Below are positions 25,123 through 37,632 of a DNA stretch of 64,000 nucleotides, in pieces. Position numbers and translations under genes: made by a program. Every line of letters starts with the position of its first letter. Positions within the stretch are counted from its first letter, which is position 1. Below the pieces are notes generated by a model. That model had not been told where the DNA came from. It worked only from the letters and a program-made list of their open reading frames with translations, and searched no databases. Source of the stretch: Coleophoma eucalyptorum (lineage: Eukaryota > Ascomycota > Leotiomycetes > Helotiales > Dermateaceae); contig JALRME010000024.1 of NCBI GenBank assembly GCA_026120035.1, positions 310,001 to 374,000 of the forward strand, read 5' to 3'.

Positions 25123-27265
25123 ATGCCTTTCGCCTCAATGCCATACGTTGCATCGCAATTCCAGACGGTTCAGCCATTACAGGTTGTCAATAGTCCAGAG
25201 CACGGGGAAGAAGCGATTCAGCGACGACCATCTAAGGACTATCCCAGAAGGGCGGACTCTGCCCAGCACCAACATTTCCGAAATCTTCAACTCCAAAGAA
25301 AAGCATCTCTCCGCCTAATACCACTTATCAACCGCTTCGAAGAACTTGATTCAACAAGCTTTGGGCCCTTCACAACTTCTGTAGTGGAGGCACCCTCACC
25401 GTTGAAGATCCCACGGGAAAGGCTGAGGGCCGATGTACAGCTGAAGAGACAGCTGAGCAATGTCTTTAGTCCAGATATGCATCGGTTTGAAGGCGTTCTC
25501 GCCGATGATGGGAAACGTAGGGTGAGTACTACGGATACTGTAACTTCGACTGAGATGGAACACAAAGACGATAATAGTGCTGTTGCGAGTGTAAAAGGGT
25601 CTCGAGACGTTGTACTATCGCATAATGACGCTTGGCTTCATTCTAATTCAGAAATCACAGATAGAAATGCTTCTGGAATCCTTCCTGAAGAGAGAGATGT
25701 GAGGAGAAGTCAGATATTGAATGTAAAGGATAAAGTCAGGCTCTTTGACCAAGGTACGTGTTTCCTAGAAAGCTAATTCCGCGCATCAAATAACAGTTTG
25801 GCGTCTAGCACAAAGCACGGTGACTACCAAGAAAGCAGATTCGCCAGTTTTCAAGATGTCGACCAAGAGACAGATACTACCAAGCCCGAATAGCAAGCAG
25901 AGATCAACGGAGAAAACCAAGCTAGCACAACCCCATTCAAGTACAACCCAAACGAAATCCAGCTTTCGATTTCATGAACCAACTTTGGACAAAGTTATGA
26001 AACGGCCATTCCGTGAACTAATCCCACCACCACCCATCGCGGAAGCTGCTCCCACTACGACAAGTTATTTGCCTTCGCCACCAAAGGTAAAGCTGAGCAA
26101 TGTCTATACTGACAACAACCACCTGTCAGCTCGAGGCCCTACTATGCCCTACAGCAAAGATATGCAAATCATGGAATCAGGATTAGGAAGGCAGCCGTGG
26201 AGTCCTCCCAAGATGGCCACAATCAATCAAACCCCTTTCAAAGAACTATGTCGCAGACACAGCATCGTGTCCCTCGATTCGGATCACAGTCCGATTCACA
26301 ATAGACGACGGAACTTAAGCGACAAGATAAAAGCCATTTCAACCACAGCACAGAACAATAGACCAAGTCAGATAAATAACATCGATGGAGAAGATTCGAG
26401 ACAACCATTGAGAGATGAACATGACTGGACTGCACCCCTTGTACCTCAACCAGCAGGTAATATTGGGTCAAGAATTGCAGCCCTGAAAAGGTTTTTCGAC
26501 GGCAATAACAGAGAGGTGGGATCTAGCACCTATCGCTTGCGTATGCCAACTACTCCGCCAACACCACGAGATACAGCTCCAAGATCTTTGCGTACTACGA
26601 CTACGATTCAAATGGCCATTCCAGAAACATCTCCGAGGAGAGTTCCGCCTTTTGCCAAACCACCCGAGCCAGGATTCCGACGTATCCCACCTAACGTGAA
26701 ACCTCTAAAGGCAAGAGGTAAAATTGGTGACAAAATCAAGTTATTTGAGAGCATAGCCAAAGGTAGAGAAATTCTAGGAAAACCATTCAGAGGCAGTACT
26801 TCTTCTGTCAAAAAAATACGTGGCAGTCAATTAAGTACGAATCCCTTTCGACGATCCTCAAGGACCGCGAGTTATAGCGAATTCAACGAGATCGTGGAGG
26901 AATTGAATGAGACAGGTAGAGTTAATGGGAAACGCGAAAGAGAAGGGAAGAGGAGGTCGCTCGTAGGTTTTTGGAACGATATAAAGCCTACTGTTACTAG
27001 TAACAGTAGCCGGAGAGTAGACGAGGTGGATGAAGATCAACAGGATCGAGCAAGAGAACCTAATGTTGATATTGATGCTGATACTGATCTGTTGTTTGTG
27101 AAGCAGGCGAAGTGCAGTGTTCGAGAGCCGAAGCCGATAAGGTTGGTCGAGGTGAAGAGGATGGTTGCGCTATGTAAGGACTTTGTTGGCTCAGGAGGTG
27201 GTGGTGGTGGGAGTGAGCATAGAGGAGAGCACAAGGAGAACTTCGGTCGTGTGATCAGGGGCTAA
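25123..27265 (+). CDS. basic disordered protein, function unknown
   Basis: Two exons, 25123-25753 and 25809-27265, with a 55-nt intron (GTACGT to TCTAG), give 695 residues. I do not recognise the family. The chain is basic and rich in Pro, Ser, Arg and Lys, with no membrane segment or enzyme motif. A short amphipathic motif recurs: NRFEEL, DKVRLFDQ, DKIKAIST, SRIAALKRFFDG and DKIKLFESIAK. These share an acidic or serine residue, K/R-I/V, two variable positions and a Leu/Phe with an acidic end, spaced through the protein like a repeated docking site. The C-terminus has a Gly run (GSGGGGGGS) and an acidic patch. It lies between STE2 and VPS23, convergent with the latter. Confidence 0.75.
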
Positions 27266-27469
27266 GGTAACGCAGGGTCAAAAGGCAATAAATTAGAAGA
27301 GAAGGGGAGGAAATTATGTGCATTTTCTTTTGGTTCAGGATTATTATATACTTTCCGCACACAAGGATGATGAGCACCTTGAAGATAGATGGTGTCTGTA
27401 CATTTCTAAAATGGTGAAATGGTTCATTTATCTTTACCATCAACTCATTCAGTGCAACCCATAACACTC

Positions 27470-29225
27470 TTAATAAGCCGCAGCATCTAACCCCATCCCA
27501 CGCCCAATCTTCTTGACCAGCGCTTTCTTCAAATACCACTCACGCGCCAGACTCCTTGTCATCTTCGCAAACGTCGCCGCATTAATTCTCCCCTTCTCCA
27601 CCGCCCGTCCAAGCACGAACAATGCATCCCCCAGACTACGCTCCTCGCTCACCAACTGATACAGCTGGTTTCCCACCACCGTCGGCGCCACCAGAATCTC
27701 GTCGATCCCCGGTGCTGCACGGTGTGCACTTGATTCTATCACGGTGTCGGCATCTCGTAACGCAGCGTGTAGGATCTGCGTGTTCGATGCCAGTGTGCTC
27801 TGTAGAGATTCTAGCGCACTAAATTCGGATTGCATGTTCTTTAGCGCGGCGTACATGGCGCTGTGTTGCGATTGGAGCCCTGGAAGTGAGCTGTTGGTTT
27901 GTTGTACTACTTGTTGTCGCTGTGCGTACAAGGCGCGCCCAATGTTGGTGAGGAGGAGGTCTTTCTCTGGATTGGGGGGAATTGGTGGCGCAGGGATATC
28001 TTGTCGTGTAGTCGGTATGGAAAGTGTCAATGGGCCGTCGAGGAGATCCGGGGGAGGTGCTGGTTTGGCCTGAGGAGGTGGCGGGCCGTATTGTGCTTGC
28101 TGTGGTGGTGGGTATCCTTGTTGTTGCTGTGGCTGCATGTATGTAGCTGGTGGCTGTTGATTCGAGTATGCCATGTTATGTTGGGTGGGTGACTGTGTTG
28201 CATATTGGTTTTGGTTTGGCGGTACTTGGTTATACAATGACCTTCTATATGGATCTTCGGCCGTCACGGGGCTCACTGGCCCTGAGCCGTAGGAATCCCG
28301 TAAAATTTGTTGCTGTGGTGGGCGTGGAAGTGGACTCTCGTACCTCAAACTGCTGCTTCTTTGTGGTTGATGAGACTGCCCATTTAGTTGATGAGTCTGT
28401 GATCCATATTGATTACCTTGGCCTGGTAATGGGGGCAGGGGAGGACCATTATCTCGCTGTGATGGTCCAGGTGAGTAAGATCTTGGATCTGCATTGGGCT
28501 TTGGTGGAGGTGGAGGCGGTCTTCCTGGTTCTGTTGAGGAAAGAGGTCGTGAAGCATTTGGAGGTGGGGGGATTGGAGGAGGACTCGGCCGAGGAGGTGC
28601 TATTTGCTGTGGTTGCCGAGCAATGACTGGTGGTTCTTTTGCAAATACGTCTCGCAGGATTGCCAGAAATTCCAGTATGTTGGATTTCTATAAATGTTCA
28701 GTGAATTATAGCGTGAATGGCGCGCGCGCGCGTAACTCACATCCCAATATTCTGCCCATCCCACCAAGTATGGATGATACACTTTTCCTTGTGGATCAAC
28801 ATGCTGCCCTGCTCTAACTACCAACCCTTCCGTCGCCGTCACGTATACTAATGGCGCCTCCCGAGGATATCCATGCGGTATCCATAATGCAATTGGAAAT
28901 CTGTAAGTTGTTCCTCGAAATGTGGCGGGCACCGTGCCTGAAAGGTGTAGGAGAAGGGCGGACGCTCCATTTTCAAATGCTACAGACGTATAATTAGCTT
29001 GAGAAGCTGAAGGACATCATATATTGCTTACTATAAACATCGGTCCTCGGCGCAAGAGATGGATATTGTGACAGCGTTTGCGCAACGTCATTGTATGTTC
29101 GATTCACATCTTTGTACTCCTGTAGGTGGCTTTAGCATAGCGGCTCTAGTCTATTAAAGCCAACCACTTACGCTCATAAGAACACTGTACAACCAGTTCA
29201 AGACTCGCTGCTGAACAGCAGCCAT
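27470..29225 (-). CDS. VPS23: ESCRT-I subunit Vps23/Tsg101
   Basis: Four exons, 29225-29172, 29119-29032, 28979-28741 and 28687-27470, give 532 residues. Introns are 52-53 nt with GTAAGT, GTAAGC and GTGAGT donors. Residues 1-145 form the UEV domain (LNWLYSVLMSEYKD, SQYPSLAPRTDVY, FRGTTYRFPIALW, VYHPYLVGWAEYWD), the ubiquitin E2 variant fold that binds ubiquitinated cargo but lacks the catalytic cysteine. A long Pro/Gln-rich linker follows, then a coiled region and the C-terminal steadiness box (SLGDALFVLGRAVEKGRI, SLAREWYLKKALVKK). The protein acts in ESCRT-I on endosomes for multivesicular-body sorting and in the Rim101/PacC pH pathway. It ends 204 nt from the convergent upstream gene. Confidence 0.95.
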
Positions 29226-29657
29226 GATTGCCAGGCACTGTCATGCTCGGCGGGACATGAAGCTATTCACATTCCCAGGTGTTCGCTCAAGCTCCATCGA
29301 ATCATGTGATATATCCTCGGAAGATAGATTGGCCGCTTATCGTGTTTATCGGGACTATCGAAAGCAATCGGACGCGCGCTTGTTACGATTCACGTCAGAG
29401 ATTTCCGCCCAGACTCTCGGTTGGGCGGAATCACGCGGGGTCCCTCCTGCTTTCAAAGCTGAGATGGAAGCCGCCACCTTCTCTCAAACAAAACAAGTCC
29501 ATCTTACCACGAAGCCTCCTCTCTTCTCCGTCCCACCGCGAACGCTTAGTTGATGATCCAAGCCCATCTATTCTTCAAAAGGCTGAGGTGTATCGGACAA
29601 TAGATCTGTATACACCTTGCGTCAGGACATAATCCATCGCTCTCCTCCGGCTTTAGA
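29226..29657. promoter_or_regulatory. short bidirectional promoter, VPS23 and IDO
   Basis: Only 432 nt separate the divergent start codons of VPS23 (-) and the indoleamine dioxygenase (+), so both promoters must share or abut here. A 109-codon frame on the plus strand begins inside VPS23 and shows no domain. Confidence 0.5.
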
Positions 29658-31175
29658 ATGCTTCCTCCCATTCCCAACTTGGGCGACTACGGAATTTCAC
29701 CAGAATATGGTTTCCTTCCGGCCGAACTGCCTCTCGAAAGACTTCCCGACCCCTATTACAACAAATGGGAAGCAATTGTACTCAATCTTCAAGGGTTGAT
29801 ACTCAGCAAACGATTGCGCGGTGTCATTGACCGACTTCCGGTTCTTTCCACCATTGGTCTGGAACACGACTCAGAATGGCGGAGAGCATACTCTTTGTTG
29901 GGTTTCATGGCACATGGCTACATCTGGGGCGGTGATAGTCCTGCAGAGGTAGGCGACTTCAGTCCTAGATCTGTTGCAGGATGATGTATTAACTGTTTAT
30001 AGGTGTTGCCAGCCGCAATCTCCGTTCCTTTACTCGCTATCTCGGAGCACTTGGAGATCCCACCAGTGGCTACATATGCTGCTGTGTGTCTTTGGAACTT
30101 CAAGCCGTTGTTCATAGACGAGCATGTTGACAACCTCGAGAACCTCGCCACTTTGACCACTTTTACCGGATCCATTGATGAATCCTGGTTCTATTTGGTA
30201 TCTGTGGCTATTGAGGCTCGAGGCGCACCAACAATTCCTCTCATGCTTACTGCTATCGACGCTGCTCGTGGAAACGATAGTGCGACGGTAACTTTGTGTC
30301 TCCAAAAGTTTGCTGAAAGGCTTGATGACTTGGGCGCTCTGTTGCAGCGTATGCATGAGGGTTGCGATCCCAGGGTTTTCTACGACCGCATTCGACCATT
30401 TCTTGCTGGAAGCAAAAACATGGAAGAGGCAGGTTTACCCAACGGCGTTCTTTACGAAGACGCTACTGGTGCGCAATCGTACAGGAAGTACAGCGGCGGC
30501 AGTAATGCCCAAAGCTCTCTCATCCAGTTCTTTGACATCATACTTGGTATCGTTCACAGGACTACGGGGGAGAAAAAGGATGCGGCTTCTGAGAAAGAAG
30601 GCAATGCTCCGCCATCTAAGAACAACTTTTTACTTGAGATGCGAAAGTATATGCCTGGTCCTCATCGCCGATTTCTTGAAGACGTTAGTCTTGTCGCCAA
30701 TATTCGGGATTATGTAGAGGCTAATTCCGACAACGCTGAACTTCGTATTGCATTTGACGCATGCCTTGCGATGCTCAGTGCCTTCCGAGATGTTCACATA
30801 AACGTCGTAACCCGCTACGTTGTGATGAAGTCTCGCGAGTCTCGATCTCGGTCCAAAAGTCCAGAAGTGACACGTCGGAAGCTTGACATTGCGTCTTCTT
30901 CTCGGGAAGTCAAGGAGGGTGACGACAAAAAAAACCTTAAAGGTACGGGAGGTACTGCTCTCATCCCTTTTTTGAAGCAAGCTCGCGATGAAACTGCAGA
31001 GCCTTCTGTTGAGCCTTGGGCTAGACGTTACATGAGTAAGAGCCGCAGGCCACGAGGCCAGGAGGATTTCTTCCTTGGCAAACTTAATGAACATGCCGAT
31101 GGTGCTAGTGCGGCTTGCGGTCTAGCTGGCACGTGGACTGCCGAGGATGATACAGGAGGGCTTTGCCACTACTGA
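29658..31175 (+). CDS. BNA2: indoleamine 2,3-dioxygenase
   Basis: Two exons, 29658-29948 and 30003-31175, with a 54-nt intron, give 487 residues. The N-terminus (YGFLPAELPLERLPDPYYNKW) matches the IDO small domain. The large domain includes ATYAAVCLWNF, SWFYLVSVAIEARGAP, MRKYMPGPHRRFLED and AFRDVHINVVTRYVV. The last contains the proximal heme histidine. The enzyme opens the indole ring of L-tryptophan to N-formylkynurenine, the first step of kynurenine-route NAD synthesis and tryptophan catabolism. It is cytosolic, with no signal peptide. The length is slightly above the yeast enzyme because of insertions around EKKDAASEKEG and the Ser/Arg-rich C-terminal extension. Confidence 0.94.
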
Positions 31176-31262
31176 ACTAGAATATATCCCCCATTTAGAT
31201 GCTATTGTCACTAACGGTATTCAACATACTGCATCAAATTTAGATTTTGAATATATTTGCCG

Positions 31263-33414
31263 CTACCTGATCTTGTAAAATTCCGGTGCATATTCCACTA
31301 GCCAGCCCTTCTCAATCTTCGTGATATCTCTGATGAAAGTCTTGTTTCCCGTCTCCATAACTTCATGGAAGATAACCCAGTCCGCCTTCCGATTAAACAT
31401 GAGCGAGCTTGGGTGAGCGTGCAAGATTGTACCACCGGCAACGTTCCTAAAGGAGCCATCTGGCTGCATCTTCGCTGCATGAGCAAAGAAGCCCGTGGTC
31501 AAGCACCTGCGGATCTGCTCTGCCTTATCGGGACCGCCCACAGCAAGGACCTGGCCCCGGTTCGGATTTGTTGACAACGACTCGTCGACCATGATACCGA
31601 AGCGTTCTAGATACCGCTTTAATTGCGCGCGTATGCTTACGGCCTTTGTCATGCTCTTGAAATTTAGATAGTTGTCGCGACAGAACCGCGATTCCTTTTT
31701 GCCCTTGGTCACAAATGCTTGATAGACGTTTAGTAACGTCATGTGGTCCCCTTCTTCAACTGCGAACTTGCGTCGCGCCCCCTCGACCGCTTTCTTGTTA
31801 TCGTCGTGCGTGATGAACACGCTGCCGCTACCGCCAAGAGATGTCATAGCTGCGATGGACAGGATCTCACTGAGGCAGTTAAAGTGTACTGCCATCAAGA
31901 GCGTCTTTGCCATCATGGGCTCGACGGCCAATTCCGCCATCCGCATCCCTAACGGCCGTGTGAGCTTCGCATACTCATCTAGGGCGCCGAGCGAGTAGAG
32001 AAGCTCGAGTGCCCGGATAACGAGTTCCGCTGGTGGTGAGGTGATAAATGGGAAGCGCACGATGTTATCGATGCCCAAAGCTTTGAGCTGCAGAATCACG
32101 GGCGCTAGATTCGAGCGCTGGATCTCTGGGACTGTAGACTCGGCGAGTTCATCATAACTTGCTTCTGTATACAACCGGAAGCATTTCCCGGGTTTCGTTC
32201 GACCGGCTCGTCCTGCTCGTTGGGTTGCGGATGCTTTGGAAATAGGTGTTGCAGTCAATGTCTCTATGCCTGTGTTTGGGTTGTAGGCCCGCAACTTTAC
32301 GAATCCTGTGTCTACTACGTAGACGATTCCTTCAATTGTGATGGATGCTTCAGCTATGTTTGTGGCAAATACCACCTTACGTGTGTTCTCGGGTGCTGGC
32401 TCGAAGATGTACATCTGTTGCTCGGTTGATAGACCGGCGTATAGGGGAAGGCCCAAGACTCCTTGCGCTCGGGGGTGTAGGCCTGCAGCTCGTTCTGAGA
32501 GTGCTTGTATGGCGTTATCAATCTCTTCTCGACCGGTCAGGAAGACTAGTATATCACCGTCTGGTTCTTTAGTATGGATATCGAAGACTGTCTGAACGGA
32601 CTTTTCAAGATAATCTTCTACTGGAGTCTCGGAATAGAGTACATCAACAGGATATGCCCGACCCTCGAGACTGATGATCCGGCCAATTTCCTCTCCAGCT
32701 TCAGTCTTGGAACCCTCACCGCCGGTGCTGATTAACTCATCTAGAGTCATGGCACTGTCTGTGGCTGGCTTTGGCCGAGAGTCTGCATCCCCAGAGAAGA
32801 ATCTGAGGAAATCCTCCGCTTGCAGTGTTGCACTGCTGATGATGATGCGCAGGTCGTTTTGTCTCTTCTTGAGAATCTTCTTGAGCACCCCTAGTAGAAT
32901 ATCTGTGCTTAGTGATCTTTCGTGGGCTTCATCCACCATGATGACTGAATAGCGTGAGAGCAGAGGGTCGACAAGAGCCTCCCGTAACAAGAGCCCATCG
33001 GTTAAGAATTTGATACGTGTGGATGCTGAGGTGACGTCCTCAAAACGAATTGAGTACCCGACATCTTCCCCGATGTTACAGCCCATCTCCTCTGCAACTC
33101 GAATAGCGACTGTAGTTGCTGCTACTCGCCGAGGCTGATAGCATGATCAGCAGAAGTCACAGGGCTGAGAAGGGGGGGGGGGTAGAGCTCACCTGAGTAA
33201 CCGCAATAACCTTGCCGTCGGCACACCATCCTGCCTGCTCGAGAAACTGAGGAATCTGTGTTGTCTTTCCTGACCCAGTTTGACCAACAACAATGGTAAC
33301 AGGGAAGGTCTCTATCAAATAGAGCAAGCTCTGGCGGTGGCGAGCTATGGGCAATAATGAGGCTGGTTTATGCAGTGAGGGAATAAAAGTGGCAGAGATA
33401 TCAAAGTCTGCCAT
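31263..33414 (-). CDS. DEAH-box RNA helicase, DHX35-type
   Basis: Two exons, 33414-33193 and 33134-31263, with a 58-nt intron, give 697 residues. The start is MADFDISATFIPSLHKP; an open frame continues 13 codons upstream without ATG. Motifs run in order: GQTGSGKTTQIPQ (I), TQPRRVAA (Ia, rebuilt across the intron), FLTDGLLLRE (Ib), VDEAHERS (II, DEAH), SSATLQAE (III), LVFLTGREE (IV), FATNIAEASITIEG (V) and QRAGRAGRTKPG (VI). Winged-helix, ratchet and OB-fold regions follow (RSNLAPVILQLKALGIDN, KFAVEEGDHMTLLNVY). Pairwise similarity by eye is best to human DHX35, a spliceosome-associated helicase absent from budding yeast. It ends 87 nt from the convergent dioxygenase gene. Confidence 0.93.
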
Positions 33415-35290
33415 GTTTGACCTATCACATCCTTGCTCTCGTGTAAGTATCACAAGTGCGATATGTCCTGGCTTGAGAGCTCCAGGACGGACAGTGGGCG
33501 GATGTCGCCCAAGGCTACAAAAGTTGAAGCTTTTTGCAGCCTCGCTTACGAGGTTGGCGCCAACCTAGAGTCCAAGACTGGAACAGCCCACCCTCAGTTC
33601 GCTCCTTTTCACTACCGGTACCGCGCTGGCCAGTCCTGTCATTTCAGGCGCTGCTCGATCCAGCCACAAAAGCCTGGGGATTGTGAACAGATTCAGGTCA
33701 GGGGGAGAAGAGACGATGGATGACCTGCAGGGAGAAACAACAGCCAGCAATAGAAACAAATGAAGCGGAATGACGCTATAACGGCTGAAATAACACGAAG
33801 TTCAGCGGAACCACTGGGTTCATGCACTGGAAAGGGTGCAATTCCGGAGTCGTTCAATGATCACCATAATTCCCCATTCGCTCGGCGGACAGAGTGGGGT
33901 ATACAAATTTGCAGGCTTTCTGGTATGCCCAATCATGACGAGCCTCGCACCTCGCACCTCAACTTCCTCAAAATACTCGACGAGTTCTAGGGTTCTAGAT
34001 GTGCTTGTAGAGTAACGTAGTGCTGCGGCAATTGCCCAGCACAGAGCGTTAGCAAAGGCGGCTGGCTGGCTCTTGAACGCTCGCTGTTACAGTTGATATC
34101 TGATAGTCTCGGTCGGAAAGTAAGGGGGCCCCAAGTCGAACGTGCAAAGAGCCGCCGTTGTCGAGCTTGGGCAGACCGGGCTCGAGATCTGGCGATGTTG
34201 GCAACAGCCCGGAAGAAATCAGGGCATCCATCCATCACACTACGTACAATTTGTGAAGTCAGACTTACTTTCGCACATCGGACTGCTCGCTTGTCATGGG
34301 CATCTATTATAGCCTGCTATGGCCGTGAAATGAAGCTTGCGAGTGAAGCCAGATCCCTGACCGGCCGGTTCCTGAGTAGTCCAATTCGGGCTAGCGCACA
34401 ATAACCGATCTCTGTGGTCCTCCTTCAGGGGCATTCCAGCCTGTACCTGCAGGTCCAGTCCGCTGTCGTGTCGCTCTCCCAGCAGAAGAGCTCTGGATTC
34501 AGATTCCCATTCGGATTCAGATTCAGACTCAGACTCAGATTCAGATGCAGACGCGGGTTACAGGTTGGATTTAGATGCACCCTGAGACCGAGACTCGAGC
34601 TCTCGAGGAGAAAGGCATACGTACCTTCGTAGCTGTCCAGCACAACGGTCGTATCGTCTTATCTTTTTTCGGCGGCATGGCTGTTAATCAAAAGCCTGGG
34701 TGCTGAGCGCAGTCCACTGTTTCGTCCCCTGAAGACCAGTAAGATTAGCTTCCCGTCAGGCGAGACAGGCCTCTCCTCGCCAACGCGGTCCAATCTCTCC
34801 ATCCCAATTCCCTTCCAATCGCTTCCTCTTCCCTTCTTCTATCCTCTTGACCTCTTCGTTCCCATCCTCCCTCCTCCTCACCTCAGACTGTACTGCCTGT
34901 TCTTCGCCCATCACGACAATTCATCTGGTCGAAGAACCTGCCAGTCGGGCTCTTCTCTGTCATTCCTTTGGTTACGCCTGTCGCTCATTCAATCAAGCAT
35001 TTAGATAATTCGCTCACCCAAGTCACTCTTTCGAGTCCTCGCCATCGCTTCAGCCTGCTCTTTTACTGTTTGGCTTGTTTCAATATCAGCTTTGCATATT
35101 ACCGACTTAGACCATCCATTACGAAACTGACCGACGACGACGTATCGGCTCTACTATCGCATTTCTGACAGCCTCGCCTTGTCGCGCTTCCCCATACAGA
35201 CGAACTTTATTTATTCACTTCAAGACCCTTTTCCACTTACCACGGAAACTCTACACCAGACCTCCGGCGACAACATATATATTACGCCAG
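33415..35290. promoter_or_regulatory. divergent intergenic region, helicase and SKG6-like gene
   Basis: This 1.9 kb has no supported gene. It contains a hexanucleotide repeat at 34513-34550 and a pyrimidine-rich leader from about 34780 to the SKG6-like start. Confidence 0.45.
34513..34550. repeat. GATTCA/GACTCA hexamer repeat
   Basis: About six tandem hexamers alternate GATTCA and GACTCA in non-coding DNA. The minus-strand translation reads as a leucine/asparagine run but is part of a short frame without support. Confidence 0.8.
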
Positions 35291-37632
35291 ATGGAGGACA
35301 CTGTTAGACTGGGACGTAGGGTCCCAAGGCCCGCTGCCATGCCAGATGCTATGGGGACCATGGATGGAGTCGTAAATGTTGTCGTTCCAAATCGCGTGGT
35401 GGAGCGAACTCCAGCATCAACAACGGATTCCTCCTCGGCATCTACTACCAGCATCGATTGCTCGCTCTCCAAGAACAGTGGTTCTCAATACTGCGAAAAG
35501 CCCGTCTCTTCGTCAACTTTCACACTCCCAATTGCCCTTGGTATTGTGTAAGTAACCTTCAATTGACAATATGGCAGCTTCTAACCCTTCACGCTAGCAT
35601 TCCCTTAGTCGGTGCCATTATCTTGTTTATCTATCTTCAACGTAGACATAATCGGAAACAAAGGGAGGAGGATGCCAATGACCCTACAGCTGCCTTGGAT
35701 TTTGGCATGGGCAACGTGAAGAGAGATGCAAAAGCAAAGGGATTACCACCACTTGTCCCAATCACCGACCTTGATTATCGCGAGAAGGGAGGTCAACGCC
35801 AACGCCAGGTTTCGCTCGATCTTACCAATGTGGACAGCCCGTACCTGCTCCCCCCTGAGCTGCAAAACTCGAGAGAGTCTCTACACTCACTTGCGAGGGC
35901 TGGTGAGAAAGAGGATCCTTACCGACCAGTATCCCATTATATGGCGGATGGAGCTTCGATGCGCTCATACTCAAAGAATGGCCGTGATGGATCTTCTATC
36001 TATACGGGCTCGAGTGGGCCATCTAGACTCCAAGACATGTCAAGAGCCGAACTTCTGTCCAACGCCGTCCCTATGTCCCGAAGCCCAGTACCTTTTGCTG
36101 CTGATTTCATCCCTCCACCACGCCAAAACTCTTTGCCAAAGAAAACTGAGTCTGTCGCCAGTCCTGTAGACTCCATCGGTAGCATACCCCCACCATATCC
36201 CGTTGAGCCTGCAGCTGTTCATCTCTCGGACCCAGTCCCAAGAAAGGAGCTTCCAACTCAGCCTCCAAATAGTCTTCGACCAGGAGGAGCTTCACCCATC
36301 TCTCCACCTTCCCCAGCACGCTCTCCGCTATCTTCGCCAATCGAACGCGAATCTGTAGGCGATGACTATATGGGAGCCACGAGCCATGCTAGAAGTGTTT
36401 CTCCCGCACCTGCACCTGCTCCCGTTCCTATGCCTGCTTCTCCACCAAACAAGCGCAAGTCACCACCTCCAGCAATTAATATTCGTTCATCAGTTTCAGG
36501 CCCCGCCAAACAGGAATCGATGGTTGGATCTCATTTGAGCATGGATGAGACCAGTGATTACGGCGATGGCTTCAAGGTCACACCTCCATCTCCATCTCAG
36601 GAGAACACCATTCGTGCACAGCGTTATTCCATGGATGTTCCTCCTGAAGAATTCGCACAAGCTGGTCTGGGAGCTCCAGGATTTGATCCTCGCCGCATTT
36701 CTCTGGGTTTCCGTCCATTGCCACCAAATGCAATCACTGAGTCAGAAGACCCTGAAATGAGAGCAAACAGAATTAGATCGTTCTATAAGGAGTACTTCGA
36801 TGATTCCAAACCTGCCCCCAAGGGACAATACTACGAAGACTACGACCAGAACTACTTGGGAGATGCTGCTTACTTTGACCCCAACAACAACAACTTCGTC
36901 ATGCCATATGCTGAACCAGTTACCCGACGTGCTATGACACCGCCACCACGTGGACCAAGATTCCAGGGGCCACCAAGACCAAGAAACGGATCAATGGGCG
37001 CCCAGTTTCCACCAGGACCCTACCCACCAGGGCCATACCCCCAGGGCGGTCCAAAGGCATACTCAACAGCTTCTGGGGCTAGAGGACCACCTAGACGACC
37101 AATGCCACCGCCTGCTGCATTAAATACATTGCCAACTCCCGCAAAACTTGGTGACGATTCGTTCGCTATTATGGGCGCTATGGAGTTTGCACCCCCCACA
37201 TCTTACCGAGAACGTGTTCAAGGTAGATGTGACAGCCCCGTTGGAGAGAGACGCCCATACTCACCAATGGTACCATCTCACACTCCTCTTGCAAGTGCCT
37301 TTGATGAATTGGCTCCGATGCCAAGCCCGTGAGTATTTATAATGGCAAGCTTGATCTCAACATGCTAACTTTTCTCTAGTCACTTACTCAGAAAGTCTGG
37401 AACATTCACTGCCCTTGACTTCGCACCACCCAGAAAGTTCAGAGATCCAGATACAATGAGCGATTCAGGTAGTATCCGAAGCAACCGAAGCGGAATCTCA
37501 ACGACGCAACTTCAAGCTATCCGGAGCGGTGCCCACCGTGTCAGTAGACTACCCCAAGACATGGTCTCCACGAAGGATGACATGGCCGCACAATTAAAGC
37601 CTCAATGGGGAATGCGACCTGGATTATCATGA
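35291..37632 (+). CDS. single-pass membrane protein, SKG6/AXL2-like TM region
   Basis: Three exons, 35291-35547, 35598-37328 and 37380-37632, give 746 residues. Introns are 50 and 51 nt with GTAAGT and GTGAGT donors and CTAAC branch points. A Ser/Thr-rich N-terminal segment with SIDCSLSKNSGSQYCEK precedes one transmembrane helix at about residues 78-100 (LPIALGIVIPLVGAIILF), then a basic stop-transfer QRRHNRKQRE. There is no cleavable signal peptide, so it is probably N-out. The long cytoplasmic tail is Pro/Ser-rich with many SP sites, plus DPTAALDFGM and ANRIRSFYKEYFDD. The TM-plus-tail arrangement resembles fungal SKG6/AXL2-type polarity or wall-growth proteins. The assignment is by architecture, not a diagnostic motif. 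Confidence 0.8.
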
